Assembly (NCBI RefSeq): GCF_003943735.1
Contig: NZ_RJMV01000005.1
Location: forward strand, 64,295-128,294
Length of the DNA: 64,000 bases
DNA from: Streptococcus sanguinis
Lineage (GTDB): Bacteria > Bacillota > Bacilli > Lactobacillales > Streptococcaceae
Direction: 5' to 3'
Shown here: in pieces, positions 1 to 8,379 of the stretch
Position numbering within the stretch: position 1 is the stretch's first letter
Layout of the letters: the number at the start of each line of letters is the position of its first letter
Notes under the pieces: generated by a model
Told to the model about the DNA's origin: nothing
The model's input: only the letters and a program-made list of their open reading frames with translations
Database searches by the model: none
Program-made: the position numbers and the translations under genes

Positions 1-9
1 ATTGGAAAC

Positions 10-38
10 ACAAAAAAGCTGAGGTATTACACCTCAGC
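10..38 (-). terminator. Rho-independent terminator of ccpA
   Basis: On the minus strand a perfect 8-bp stem (GCTGAGGT/ACCTCAGC, 5-nt loop) runs straight into six T residues. It lies about 100 nt past the ccpA stop and is the obvious end of that transcript. Confidence 0.85.
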
Positions 39-142
39 CTCGCTTCATAATCATAAAACTCTCTTAAAGCAGTAATTTGTTTGATCTCCTTTGTCGCTTT
101 TCAAGCTCAGAAGACTTGATAATTAAGCTTCTATCTCACCGC

Positions 143-1147
143 TTATTTCCGAGTTGATTTACGCTCGCTAATGCTGTGAGCTAGGAGAACTTCGCGTTCT
201 TCCAATTCTTCCTTATGCATAATCTTAGTCAGCATGCGCATACTGATAGCGCCGATGTCATAGAGGGGCTGACCGATTGTGGAAAGGTTAGGACGAGTGA
301 AACGAGCTACTTGCGAATCATCACTGGTAATGATTTCAAAATCTTCTGGAACTTTGATGCCTTGATCAGACAGACCATTTAAGAGGCCTGCTGCCAGTTC
401 ATCTCCTGTGACAAAAGCAGCAGTTGCTTTGGAAGCAATGACACGCTCTGCCAAGTGGTAGCCATCATCATAAGAATATTTAGATTCAAAAACCAAGCCT
501 TCGCTGTATGAAAGTTTCTTGTTCTTCAAGCCATCTTTATAGCCTGATAGACGGATTTTACCGTTGATATCATCTACGAGCGGTCCGCTGACAAAGGCAA
601 TTTTCTTATTGCGCTTAGCCAGTAATTCTACAGCATCAACCGTTGCTTGCTTGTAGTCAATATTGACGCTCGGAAGCTGATGCTCCACATCAACAGTCCC
701 CGCCAAAACGACCGGTGTGCGCGAACGTGAAAACTCTGAGCGAATTTTCTCCGTCAGATGATAGCCCATGAAAATAATGCCATCCACCTGTTTAGAAAAG
801 AGGGTATTGACAACGGATACTTCCTTATCATCGTCCTCATCACTGTTAGCCAAGACAATATTGTATTTATACATTTCAGCAATATCGTCAATCCCTTTTG
901 CCAAAGTAGAGAAATAGCTGTTGGTAATATTAGGAATGACAACGCCGACGGTTGTAGTCTTCTTACTGGCTAGTCCACGTGCTACCGCATTTGGACGATA
1001 GTCAAGACGGTCAATGACCTCTAAAACTTTTTTACGTGTGTTTTCTTTGACGTTCTTATTTCCATTCACCACTCGACTGACTGTCGCCATCGAAACTCCC
1101 GCTTCACGGGCGACATCATAAATCGTTACTGTGTCGTCTGTGTTCAT
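143..1147 (-). CDS. ccpA: Catabolite control protein A (LacI-family regulator)
   Basis: LacI/GalR-family regulator that with HPr-Ser-P binds cre sites and controls carbon catabolite repression in low-GC Gram-positives. The 334-residue length is standard. Residues 7-30 form the LacI helix-turn-helix (TIYDVAREAGVSMATVSRV), followed by the hinge helix (RPNAVARGLA) and a periplasmic-binding-protein-like core that starts with TVGVVIPNITNSYF. It is divergent from pepQ, the classic streptococcal and lactococcal arrangement. A sigma-A-like promoter and a cre-like site overlapping its -35 element lie upstream, so autoregulation is likely. The gene is intact and confidently named from gene order and the N-terminal sequence. 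Confidence 0.96.
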   Translation of the reverse strand: MNTDDTVTIYDVAREAGVSMATVSRVVNGNKNVKENTRKKVLEVIDRLDYRPNAVARGLASKKTTTVGVVIPNITNSYFSTLAKGIDDIAEMYKYNIVLANSDEDDDKEVSVVNTLFSKQVDGIIFMGYHLTEKIRSEFSRSRTPVVLAGTVDVEHQLPSVNIDYKQATVDAVELLAKRNKKIAFVSGPLVDDINGKIRLSGYKDGLKNKKLSYSEGLVFESKYSYDDGYHLAERVIASKATAAFVTGDELAAGLLNGLSDQGIKVPEDFEIITSDDSQVARFTRPNLSTIGQPLYDIGAISMRMLTKIMHKEELEEREVLLAHSISERKSTRK

Positions 1148-1166
1148 ATAGTTTCCTTTCTTCTAT

Positions 1167-1183
1167 TGAAAATATCGTTTTCA
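1167..1183. promoter_or_regulatory. Palindrome in ccpA leader, cre-like variant
   Basis: TGAAAATATCGTTTTCA has perfect TGAAAA/TTTTCA arms separated by 5 nt. It resembles a cre site with an expanded spacer. It sits about 20 nt upstream of the ccpA start, downstream of the predicted transcription start. Binding is inferred. Confidence 0.4.
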
Positions 1184-1199
1184 CTTTCCTACATTCACC

Positions 1200-1228
1200 A
1201 TTTTATCACTTCTTGTAAACACTTTCAA
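1200..1228 (-). promoter_or_regulatory. ccpA promoter with overlapping cre-like site
   Basis: On the minus strand TTGAAA (1223-1228) is followed after 17 nt by TAAAAT (1200-1205). The 14-mer TGAAAGTGTTTACA (minus strand of 1214-1227) overlaps the -35 box and differs from the cre consensus TGNAANCGNWNNCA only at the central C. This placement would allow CcpA to repress its own gene and perhaps influence pepQ. The assignment rests on motif reading. Confidence 0.65.
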
Positions 1229-1309
1229 GTATTTTGATAAGTTTTTGAAAAGTCTTGCTTTTTTTGACATTTTTTGCCAAAATAGAGGCATAGAAAGAAG
1301 GTTGTGACC

Positions 1310-2392
1310 ATGACAAAAATTCAACAAATCACCCACTATCTCGAGAATGAGAAGCTAGATGCTGCTGTCCTGTCTGATCCAGTCACTATCAATTATCTGA
1401 CCGGTTTCTACAGCGACCCGCATGAGCGGCAGATGTTTTTGTTTGTCTATCCTGACCATGAGCCCCTGCTCTTCGTGCCAGCTTTAGAAGTTGAGCGGGC
1501 TTCAGGAGCTGTTTCCTTTTCAGTCCTTGGCTATATGGACTCGGAAAATCCTTGGCAGAAGATTAAAGCAGCCCTGCCGGCTCACTCCTTTAAGACTGTC
1601 GCTCTTGAGTTTGATAACTTGATTTTGACCAAATATCATGGATTGAAAACTGTCTTTGAAACTGCAGAATTTGCCAACCTGACTCCTTACGTCAACCGCT
1701 TGCGCCTGATTAAGTCTGCCGATGAAATCCAGAAAATGCTGGTAGCTGGGCAATATGCTGATAAGGCTGTCAATATCGGTTTTGACAATATTTCACTGGA
1801 AAATACCGAAACAGATATCATCGCTCAGATTGACTTTGCCATCAAGCGCGAAGGCTATGAGATGAGCTTTGAAACTATGGTCCTGACGGGAAATAATGCA
1901 GCTAACCCGCACGGCATTCCCGGTGCCAACAAGGTCGAAAATAACGCCCTCCTCCTCTTTGACCTTGGCTGCATGGTCAATGGCTATGCTAGCGATATGA
2001 CGCGGACTGTTGCTGTTGGCCAGCCTGACCAGTTCAAAAAAGATATCTACCATCTGACATTGGAAGCCCAGCAAGCTGCTCTTAACTTTATCAAGCCAGG
2101 TGTCACAGCTCATGAAGTAGACCGTGCCGCTCGGCAAGTCATTGAAAAAGCAGGCTACGGTGAGTATTTCAACCACCGTCTCGGCCACGGTATTGGTATG
2201 GATGTTCACGAATTTCCATCCATCATGGAGGGCAACGACATGGTCATCGAAGAAGGCATGTGCTTCTCTGTTGAGCCTGGCATCTACATTCCTGATAAGG
2301 TCGGTGTCCGCATCGAAGACTGTGGCCATGTCACTAAGAATGGTTTTGAACTCTTCACCGAAACTAGCAAGGACTTGCTGTATTTTGAATAG
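1310..2392 (+). CDS. pepQ: Xaa-Pro dipeptidase (M24B)
   Basis: Cytoplasmic metallo-dipeptidase that releases N-terminal residues from Xaa-Pro dipeptides, used in peptide nutrition. The C-terminal pita-bread domain carries the M24 metal ligands: Asp pairs in FDLGCMVNGYASDMTRT, His in RLGHGIGMDVHE, Glu in SVEPGIY and Glu in VRIEDCGH. The ATG at 1310 is preferred over an in-frame GTG at 1304, because AGAAGG lies 8 nt before the ATG but only 2 nt before the GTG. This gives 360 residues. It is divergent from ccpA, as in other streptococci, and the cre-like sites in the shared spacer suggest carbon-dependent expression. Confidence 0.94.
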   Translation: MTKIQQITHYLENEKLDAAVLSDPVTINYLTGFYSDPHERQMFLFVYPDHEPLLFVPALEVERASGAVSFSVLGYMDSENPWQKIKAALPAHSFKTVALEFDNLILTKYHGLKTVFETAEFANLTPYVNRLRLIKSADEIQKMLVAGQYADKAVNIGFDNISLENTETDIIAQIDFAIKREGYEMSFETMVLTGNNAANPHGIPGANKVENNALLLFDLGCMVNGYASDMTRTVAVGQPDQFKKDIYHLTLEAQQAALNFIKPGVTAHEVDRAARQVIEKAGYGEYFNHRLGHGIGMDVHEFPSIMEGNDMVIEEGMCFSVEPGIYIPDKVGVRIEDCGHVTKNGFELFTETSKDLLYFE

Positions 2393-2516
2393 AATTTTAT
2401 AAGCCTATATTATGTCTTGAATGATTATTGGGCTTGGCAAAGGACTTCTGGTTATTTGAGCTATCATTGTTGGACATCGTTATAGCTATCTTAGTCCTTA
2501 CGCATTTATAATTTCC

Positions 2517-2550
2517 AAAAACGATAGAAAACTTTCTGTCGTTTTTTCTT
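2517..2550 (+). terminator. Terminator of pepQ
   Basis: A 13-bp stem with one G-T pair (AAAACGATAGAAA/TTTCTGTCGTTTT, 2-nt loop) is followed by a T-rich run. It is about 125 nt after the pepQ stop. Confidence 0.75.
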
Positions 2551-2747
2551 GTTTCCTAGTAATTATACTAAGCCATTTAGGTTCACCTACTTTTCCTCCA
2601 ATAATATCGGTTGTCATATACTTTCCGAAAAACTCAACTACTCCTCACTATCTAGTTCTTACACTAGCAAGATAATTTCATCACTGAAAAGATAAAAAAA
2701 TTTTGCTACCAACAAAAACTTATCATATCAGAGGTGTTTATCCCTTC

Positions 2748-2776
2748 TTGCCCTTCTGATTTAAAAATGTTATAAT
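2748..2776 (+). promoter_or_regulatory. Promoter of the iron-chelate transport operon
   Basis: TTGCCC (2748-2753), a 17-nt spacer and a perfect TATAAT (2771-2776) lie about 50 nt before the permease start. A strong AAGGAGG ribosome site follows at about 2816-2822. Confidence 0.6.
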
Positions 2777-2827
2777 TTTTTATGAAATTGTCTAAAAATT
2801 CTAATCTTTGCTGTTAAGGAGGTCTGG

Positions 2828-3874
2828 ATGTTCTTCAAAAGGTCAGAAAATCACGGATTTTCTCGCTATATCTGTCTGCTCTTGCTTCTCATCATTTTTC
2901 TGGCTTGTTCTCTCTTTTTAGCTGTCTCCTTGGGATCGGTCACTATTGACATACAAGACACTTACCAGATTATTTTCAGCAAGCTCGGCTTTTCCCTTGG
3001 TACAGGCAAACTATCGCCGTCTACAATCGCTATTGTTTGGAACATGCGGGTTCCAAGAGTACTCTTGGGAATCCTAGCTGGTGCTGGCCTTTCTGTCTGT
3101 GGCAGCGTCATGCAATCTACTGTCAATAATCCTATCGCAGAGCCTTATATCTTGGGAATTTCAGCGGGTGCAACCTTCGGAGCCACACTGAGCATTATCT
3201 TAGGGCTCAAATCCATTACTGGCACAGGTGCCTTTATAGGAGCCATTCTGGCATCGGCTGTGGTCCTTTTTATCGCATCTATGCAGGGAAAAATGACGAC
3301 AAGCAGTCTGATTTTATCAGGAACAGTTGTAAATGCCCTTTTTATCGCCTTTTCCAACTTTATCATTTCTGTCGGTGCTAATGCTGACAGCCTTATGACA
3401 ATCAAGTTCTGGACTATGGGCTCACTGGCTGGAACTTCTTGGTCAGATCTTGCCTTGCCTGCTCTTGTTGTTGGTCTCTCCTTTTTGTTTTTCTGTTCCC
3501 AGTATCGTATTTTCAATACTATGATGATGGGGGACGAAGCAGCTTTGACACTGGGGGTACCTCTTCGTTTTTACTGGTTCCTCTATATCACAATTGTCGC
3601 AATAATGACTGCGGTACTGGTTGCCTGCTGCGGTATTATCGGCTTTGTCGGACTAATCACTCCGCACATTGCTCGAAGATTAGTCGGTACCAACTACAAA
3701 AGGCTCTTTCCTATCGCTACCCTGCTCGGCTCCCTCTTTCTGGTCTGGGCAGATGTTTTGGCTCGAATTTTGGTCAAAAATGCCGAGCTGCCGATTGGGA
3801 TCTTCACCGCTTTGGTCGGCGCCCCCTTCTTTATCTACATTGTAGCCAAAAGCCGAAAGGAGGTAAGTAGCTGA
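2828..3874 (+). CDS. Iron-siderophore ABC transporter permease (FecCD family)
   Basis: Polytopic inner-membrane permease of 348 residues, typical length for the BtuC/FecCD family, with about ten hydrophobic segments. Family hallmarks are visible: RVPRVLLGILAGAGLSVCG near residue 77, NPIAEPYILGISAGATFGA, and the C-terminal FVGLITPHIARRLVG loop that contacts the ATPase. It is the first gene of a four-gene operon (permease, ATPase, lipoprotein, esterase-like hydrolase), with 1 nt between its stop and the ATPase start. A single permease gene implies a homodimer. The substrate is inferred as a ferric chelate or haem-like compound and cannot be fixed from sequence. Confidence 0.9.
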   Translation: MFFKRSENHGFSRYICLLLLLIIFLACSLFLAVSLGSVTIDIQDTYQIIFSKLGFSLGTGKLSPSTIAIVWNMRVPRVLLGILAGAGLSVCGSVMQSTVNNPIAEPYILGISAGATFGATLSIILGLKSITGTGAFIGAILASAVVLFIASMQGKMTTSSLILSGTVVNALFIAFSNFIISVGANADSLMTIKFWTMGSLAGTSWSDLALPALVVGLSFLFFCSQYRIFNTMMMGDEAALTLGVPLRFYWFLYITIVAIMTAVLVACCGIIGFVGLITPHIARRLVGTNYKRLFPIATLLGSLFLVWADVLARILVKNAELPIGIFTALVGAPFFIYIVAKSRKEVSS

Positions 3875-3875
3875 T

Positions 3876-4631
3876 ATGGATCTAACTTGCCAAAATGTCC
3901 ACTATGCTGTCGGCCAAAAAGAAATCTTAAAAGGGATTTCACTAACGGTCGAGGGAAATCAGTTTCACACCATTTTAGGACCCAATGGAAGCGGCAAAAC
4001 TAGTCTGCTCAAAACCATCTACCGCCAAATCAAACCTGACAGCGGGAACATTTATCTAAACGGTAGGCCACTTGAACAGGTCAGCATAAAAAAAGCAGCC
4101 CAGAAAATAGCCGTTGTAACTCAGTTTAACCATCTTCAGTTTGACTGCACTGTCCAAGACATCGTCATGCTGGGCAGGACGCCCCATCTGTCCCTTTTTC
4201 AAAAAGAGAGCGAAAAAGACTATGCCCTTGTCCGTCATGCCTTGAAGCAGGTGGACATGCTAGATAAGGGGGACCGAACCTATCTATCCCTGTCTGGTGG
4301 TGAGAAGCAAAGAGTCCTGCTGGCACGCGCTTTGGCTCAACAGCCAAGCCTACTGCTCCTAGACGAGCCAACCAATCATCTGGACATCAAATACCAGCTG
4401 GATATGCTGCGTATCGTCAAAGACCTGAAGATCAATGTTTTGGCTGTTTTACACGATATCCAACTGGCTTGTCGGTATTCAGACTATTTGTACCTCATGA
4501 AGGGAGGTGAGATTGCATACCAAGGCGCTCCAAAGGAGGCCATCACCCATGATTCACTGCAAGGCGTTTATGGCATTCAGAGCAAAGTGATCTGGACCAA
4601 GGATCGACAGGCTATGATTCAATATCTATAA
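3876..4631 (+). CDS. Iron-siderophore ABC transporter ATPase (FecE family)
   Basis: Cytoplasmic ATPase that energises the neighbouring permease. Of its 251 residues, Walker A is at 35-42 (GPNGSGKT), the signature is LSLSGGEKQR, Walker B is LLLLDEPTNHLD, and the switch His follows in VLHDIQLA. The whole is typical of FecE/BtuD-like proteins. It begins 1 nt after the permease stop, so translation is probably coupled. No anomalies were seen. Confidence 0.92.
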   Translation: MDLTCQNVHYAVGQKEILKGISLTVEGNQFHTILGPNGSGKTSLLKTIYRQIKPDSGNIYLNGRPLEQVSIKKAAQKIAVVTQFNHLQFDCTVQDIVMLGRTPHLSLFQKESEKDYALVRHALKQVDMLDKGDRTYLSLSGGEKQRVLLARALAQQPSLLLLDEPTNHLDIKYQLDMLRIVKDLKINVLAVLHDIQLACRYSDYLYLMKGGEIAYQGAPKEAITHDSLQGVYGIQSKVIWTKDRQAMIQYL

Positions 4632-4686
4632 GAGCCTGTTTTCAGCTTTATCTATACAAGCTTCAAGCCCAAGAAAGGAAGGCAAT

Positions 4687-5715
4687 ATGAAAAAAACACT
4701 CAGTATCTTACTCGTCGCAACTGCTGCATTGACAATGGCAGCCTGCAATTCTTCATCTAAGGAAAGTACGAAAGAAAGCTCAACTTCGCAATCTTCTTCC
4801 AAAACAGAGAGCGCGAAAAAGAGCACAGCAGAGACAAAATATCCAGTGACAATCAAAACTTACGATGGCGAAGGCAAGGAGATTGATCAGGTCTTTGAAA
4901 AGGCACCGGAAAAGGTCATCACCAACAACCTTTCGACGACCGAAATCCTGATTGAACTAGGATTGAAAGACAAGATTGCTGGTATGCTCAATCCAGACAA
5001 TGATGTCACAGATAAATACAAGGCTGATATTGCCACCATTCCGCAAGTCGGCGACAAGAAAACCGTATCACAGGAAACTGTGCTATCCTATGAGCCAGAT
5101 GCTCTTCTTGGCCGAAACATGATGTTTTCCGAGAAGTCTCTGGGGACAGTCAGTGCCTGGAATGAAAACAAAATCCCTGTCTATACACAGAAGGCTTCCC
5201 TGTCCAATACCAAGCAAGATCTAGGCAATATCGTTGAAGATGTCAAGAATATAGGAACCATCTTTAATGTCCAAGACAAGGCCAATCAGTATGCTGACCA
5301 GCTGCAGGCAAGAATTGACAGTGTAAAGAAAACCAATAAGGCTAGTCAAGGGGAAAAGAAAAAAGCGCTCATCATGTGTGCCTACAACGATGAGACTTTC
5401 GGTGCCTATAAATCTGCCCTGCAGGAGAGTCTGCTTAACCAGCTCGGCTATACTAATGTAGCGACTGGAACCTCTGACCTAACCTTGGAAAATCTGGTCT
5501 CTATGGATCCTGAAGTCATCATCTACGTAACCAGCGACCGCAACAAGGCCATGGATGAGCAAGCAGTTGATCTAATGAAGGCTAATCCAGTTCTAGAAGA
5601 TGTCCCAGCAGTCAAAAATCAGAAAATCATGACCATCTCCTATGATGAGTTCATGGATTATGGTCCTGCTGTAATCGACTCACTCGAGAAAATCAATGAC
5701 TTTGTCAATAAATAA
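4687..5715 (+). CDS. Iron-chelate ABC transporter substrate-binding lipoprotein
   Basis: Surface lipoprotein that captures the substrate for the preceding ABC permease and ATPase. The signal peptide ends in a lipobox with Cys20 (ALTMAAC). A Ser/Lys/Thr-rich linker of about 35 residues follows, then a FecB/TroA-like helical-backbone fold (EKVITNNLSTTEILIELGLKD, PEVIIYVTSD). The length of 342 residues is normal. A good ribosome site (GAAAGGAAGG) precedes the ATG. Its 3' end overlaps the next gene by 20 nt. Family membership is clear, but whether the ligand is a catecholate, a hydroxamate or haem is not. Confidence 0.9.
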   Translation: MKKTLSILLVATAALTMAACNSSSKESTKESSTSQSSSKTESAKKSTAETKYPVTIKTYDGEGKEIDQVFEKAPEKVITNNLSTTEILIELGLKDKIAGMLNPDNDVTDKYKADIATIPQVGDKKTVSQETVLSYEPDALLGRNMMFSEKSLGTVSAWNENKIPVYTQKASLSNTKQDLGNIVEDVKNIGTIFNVQDKANQYADQLQARIDSVKKTNKASQGEKKKALIMCAYNDETFGAYKSALQESLLNQLGYTNVATGTSDLTLENLVSMDPEVIIYVTSDRNKAMDEQAVDLMKANPVLEDVPAVKNQKIMTISYDEFMDYGPAVIDSLEKINDFVNK

Positions 5716-6388
5716 GACCTTTGTCTGGGAGGGTATCACTGTCAAAATTGCCCTGCCCCAAGATTATGACAAATCGCGATCTTATCCAGCAATCTTGCTA
5801 AATGATGGCCTGATAAACTACCTGAGCAGGCTTTCCTCATCGGTAATCTTGATCGGACTGATATCAAACAACAGGCTGGACGATTATACACCCTGGAAAG
5901 CCAATGCTCTAAAGCCTGGCAATCCTGATTTTAGCGGCAGAGCAGATAGCTACCATCAGAAACTATTCAGCAGTATATTAGCAGAAATCAGACAGTACTA
6001 CCTACTGGATGATAAGAGAATTGCCTACGGTGGCTACTCTCTCGGTGGACTAGCGGCTGTTTACAGTCTCTATAGCGACTACAAGATTCCCTGTGTCTTT
6101 TCTATCTGCGGTTCCTTTTGGTACTCAGGTTTTACCGACTATTGCCGGACCCAGAACTTGAAAAACAAGGGCTGTCTAGTTTATTTGCAGAATGGGAAAA
6201 CAGAAGGCGCGAATCACTCGAATCGACTTTCCAAGGCTCCTTTTTATGCTGAAGAAATTCATCGCTTGATTCAGAAAGAAATCCTTACCACATTCTCCAT
6301 CTTTGACCCTTATGGGCATCATGAAGCCATCAAAGAGCGCTATGCTGCCTTTTCCGACTGGCTAGCCACACAATGGCATATTGACTAA
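5696..6388 (+). CDS. Putative siderophore esterase (alpha/beta hydrolase)
   Basis: Alpha/beta hydrolase of the putative-esterase type, 230 residues and apparently cytoplasmic because it has no signal peptide. The nucleophile elbow is GYSLGG (Ser115), and a plausible catalytic His lies in YGHHEA near the C terminus. It overlaps the transporter lipoprotein gene by 20 nt and shares its operon. Relatives of this fold, such as Fes, IroE and BesA, hydrolyse ferric siderophore esters after uptake, so iron release from an imported ester-type siderophore is a reasonable inference. The start is uncertain: a TTG two codons downstream is an alternative. A generic esterase acting on another substrate cannot be excluded. 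Confidence 0.78.
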   Translation: MTLSINKTFVWEGITVKIALPQDYDKSRSYPAILLNDGLINYLSRLSSSVILIGLISNNRLDDYTPWKANALKPGNPDFSGRADSYHQKLFSSILAEIRQYYLLDDKRIAYGGYSLGGLAAVYSLYSDYKIPCVFSICGSFWYSGFTDYCRTQNLKNKGCLVYLQNGKTEGANHSNRLSKAPFYAEEIHRLIQKEILTTFSIFDPYGHHEAIKERYAAFSDWLATQWHID

Positions 6389-6389
6389 T

Positions 6390-6437
6390 GAAAATCCCCT
6401 TTGTCGCTTACAGCAGTTGACAAAGGGGATTTTTGGT
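6390..6437 (+). terminator. Terminator of the iron-chelate operon
   Basis: A long stem, AAAATCCCCTTTGTC paired with GACAAAGGGGATTTT around a 13-nt loop, ends in a T run. It begins directly at the hydrolase stop. Confidence 0.85.
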
Positions 6438-6451
6438 TTATTGCTGTACGT

Positions 6452-6487
6452 AAAAAAGACTCTCACCAGTAAAATGGTAAAAGTCTT
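6452..6487 (-). terminator. Terminator of the old-yellow-enzyme gene
   Basis: On the minus strand a 13-bp stem containing G-U pairs (AAGACTTTTACCA / TGGTGAGAGTCTT) runs into TTTTTT. It sits just past the stop of the reductase gene. Confidence 0.75.
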
Positions 6488-6509
6488 GGAAAAAATTACA
6501 CCAAAATTA

Positions 6510-7697
6510 TTACTGTCCTTCATCCCCAAATTTACCAGTATGAAGGTGGATAATACTGTCATGACCAGGTAGAACGGGCAGCCCGCCAGAATCCTTACGG
6601 CTGAACACTTCAAGCAAGCCTGGTGTCAATTGAGAGTTTTTCAACTGCTCAGGGCTAATCTCATGGACAATTTCTGCTCCTCGTCCCGTCTGTACCTTAT
6701 AGCCAAACAGCGGGTCAATCAAGGTGCCACGGCCGATTGCAACTAAATCCGCAGCTGTATCCTCAATAGCAGCTTCTGCATCTTCCTGACTAAAGACACC
6801 ACCGATTGTAATCAGTTTAGTTTGCTCATCCATCACTTCCTTAAAATGATCTGCATAGGTCTTGTCAGATCCTGCAGGTTTTGAAGCATAGCCAGTCAAA
6901 AGCGACAAATGGATGTAGTCTAGTTCGTGCTTGACCAGCTCCTTGACCAAAAGCTTGGCTTCTTCATAAGTATAGCCCACTTGGCCTTCATGGATTTCAT
7001 CTGGGCTAATCCGATAGCCAATAATAAAATCTTCCGGCGCATACTTGTCCGCAGCACGCTTCACTTCCTCGACTACTGCCAAAGGAAAAGCCATACGTTT
7101 TTCCAAAGTTCCGCCCCATCTGTCCTGACGAACATTGGAAGTGCTAGAAAAGAATTGCTGCAGCAGATAGTGGTTGGCACCATGGATTTCCACTCCTGAA
7201 AAACCAGCTTGAACTGCACGTTTGACTGCCCGACCAAAATCCTTGATAATTTCAAGGATTTCTTCATCCGTCAATTCTCTCACAGGATAAGGCAGAAAAG
7301 AAAAATCTAAGGCACTGGGAGCCAATACTTCCTCACCCTTCAAAGCACGGCCGGAAGCTGCTATCCCACCATGATGAAGCTGCAAAATTGCTTTATTACC
7401 ATCTTTCTGAAGGGCAGCAGCTAATTTTCTCTCCCCTTCGATGTGATCATCAGAGTAAATACCTAATTGAACTGGGTAACCAGTCTGGTTACAAGGCCCT
7501 CCTGATGGGCTAACATAATGAAATTCAGTAATCAAAAGACTTGCTGCCTGAGAGCGTGCTCCATAGTATCGCAAAGTATCATCAGACACAAATCCTCCTT
7601 CTAAGCCACTGAAAGTATACATAGGGGACAGTACCAAACGGTGGGTTAATTTGGCACCGTGACGCAATTGAATCGGGTCTATAATTTGTTTAGACAT
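6510..7697 (-). CDS. NADH-dependent flavin oxidoreductase, old yellow enzyme family
   Basis: FMN-dependent TIM-barrel reductase of 395 residues, a usual length for the OYE/YqiG group. Visible hallmarks are LSPMYTFSG near residue 24, QLHHGG, the active-site stretch VEIHGANHYLLQQFFS, YRISPDEI, and the phosphate-binding end ITIGGVFSQEDAEAAI...LVAIGRGTLIDP. Members reduce activated double bonds of enones, nitro compounds or quinones, but the physiological substrate is usually unknown. It appears monocistronic, with its own terminator. A good ribosome site (AGAAAGGAG) precedes the start. Confidence 0.9.
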   Translation of the reverse strand: MSKQIIDPIQLRHGAKLTHRLVLSPMYTFSGLEGGFVSDDTLRYYGARSQAASLLITEFHYVSPSGGPCNQTGYPVQLGIYSDDHIEGERKLAAALQKDGNKAILQLHHGGIAASGRALKGEEVLAPSALDFSFLPYPVRELTDEEILEIIKDFGRAVKRAVQAGFSGVEIHGANHYLLQQFFSSTSNVRQDRWGGTLEKRMAFPLAVVEEVKRAADKYAPEDFIIGYRISPDEIHEGQVGYTYEEAKLLVKELVKHELDYIHLSLLTGYASKPAGSDKTYADHFKEVMDEQTKLITIGGVFSQEDAEAAIEDTAADLVAIGRGTLIDPLFGYKVQTGRGAEIVHEISPEQLKNSQLTPGLLEVFSRKDSGGLPVLPGHDSIIHLHTGKFGDEGQ

Positions 7698-7815
7698 AGT
7701 AAAAATCTCCTTTCTTCTCCAACAATTATATATATGGTTTCCAATAAGTATTTATTACCAACAGGTATTCGCTATTAAAATCTACACTGTAACATCATGA
7801 GAATTCATTATACTC

Positions 7816-8379
7816 TTATTTATAATGTCGTTTTCTATACTCCATCGGACTCACTCCGTAAGTCTTCCGAAATAATTTTGCGAAATAGGCTGCATGCAGG
7901 CCACCTGAATGCTCTGCAACTTCTTGTATTGAGAGATTAGTGTTGATTAGTATTTCTTTAGAGTATTCTAATCGAAGTTCGCGTAAACGTTCTTGTGGTG
8001 TTTTTCCAGTCACACTCTTATAGACATGCCGAAGATAAGACTCAGAGCCTTTTGCCATAAAAGCTAAATCATTCAAAGTTAAACTTTGCTGGAAATATTC
8101 TTTTAAAATATGATCAATTTCTTCTACCCACTCCTCTTTGCTAACCGGCTTTCCTAGTGGACGGCATCGTTTACATGGTCTATATCCTGCTTCAACTGCC
8201 TGCTCTGCTTTTTGAAAAATCGTTACATTTTCTTTTTTGGGAAGACGAGAGGCACATGAGGGACGACAGAAAATTCCGGTACTTCTAACAGCATACCAAA
8301 AAAACGTATCATAATCACTGTTATTACTTTTAATAGCCTCCCACTCCCAATCTTCAGCCATATGTCCTAACGCCATCAT
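7816..8379 (-). CDS. adaA: AdaA-like methylphosphotriester repair protein and AraC-type activator
   Basis: Combines a zinc-binding Ada N-terminal domain with an AraC helix-turn-helix domain, 187 residues. The four cysteines are at 38, 42, 69 and 72 (FCRPSC and PCKRC), spaced as in E. coli Ada, where Cys38 accepts methyl groups from phosphotriesters and thereby switches the protein to an activator. The C-terminal half carries the AraC signature (SLTLNDLAFMAKGSESYLRHVYK; QEVAEHSGGLHAAYFAKLFRK). Its ATG overlaps the ogt stop by 4 nt (ATGA). As third gene of alkA-ogt-adaA it probably autoregulates the operon. A downstream ATG at codon 7 is an alternative start. Confidence 0.9.
   Translation of the reverse strand: MMALGHMAEDWEWEAIKSNNSDYDTFFWYAVRSTGIFCRPSCASRLPKKENVTIFQKAEQAVEAGYRPCKRCRPLGKPVSKEEWVEEIDHILKEYFQQSLTLNDLAFMAKGSESYLRHVYKSVTGKTPQERLRELRLEYSKEILINTNLSIQEVAEHSGGLHAAYFAKLFRKTYGVSPMEYRKRHYK

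Larger units (their letters stand above)
2393..2827. other. 435-nt spacer between pepQ and the iron-transport operon
   Basis: The spacer holds the pepQ terminator near 2517 and an AT-rich stretch with the promoter of the downstream transport operon. I see no credible coding sequence, tRNA or clear Fur-type palindrome in it. Confidence 0.6.

Noticed and set aside
1793..2329. 178-residue reading frame opposite pepQ
   Set aside because: Antisense shadow of the pepQ coding frame with no ribosome site or recognisable domain. The same applies to other long antisense frames, such as 3145-3516, 26579-27034, 35297-35848, 46641-47180 and 54529-55176.
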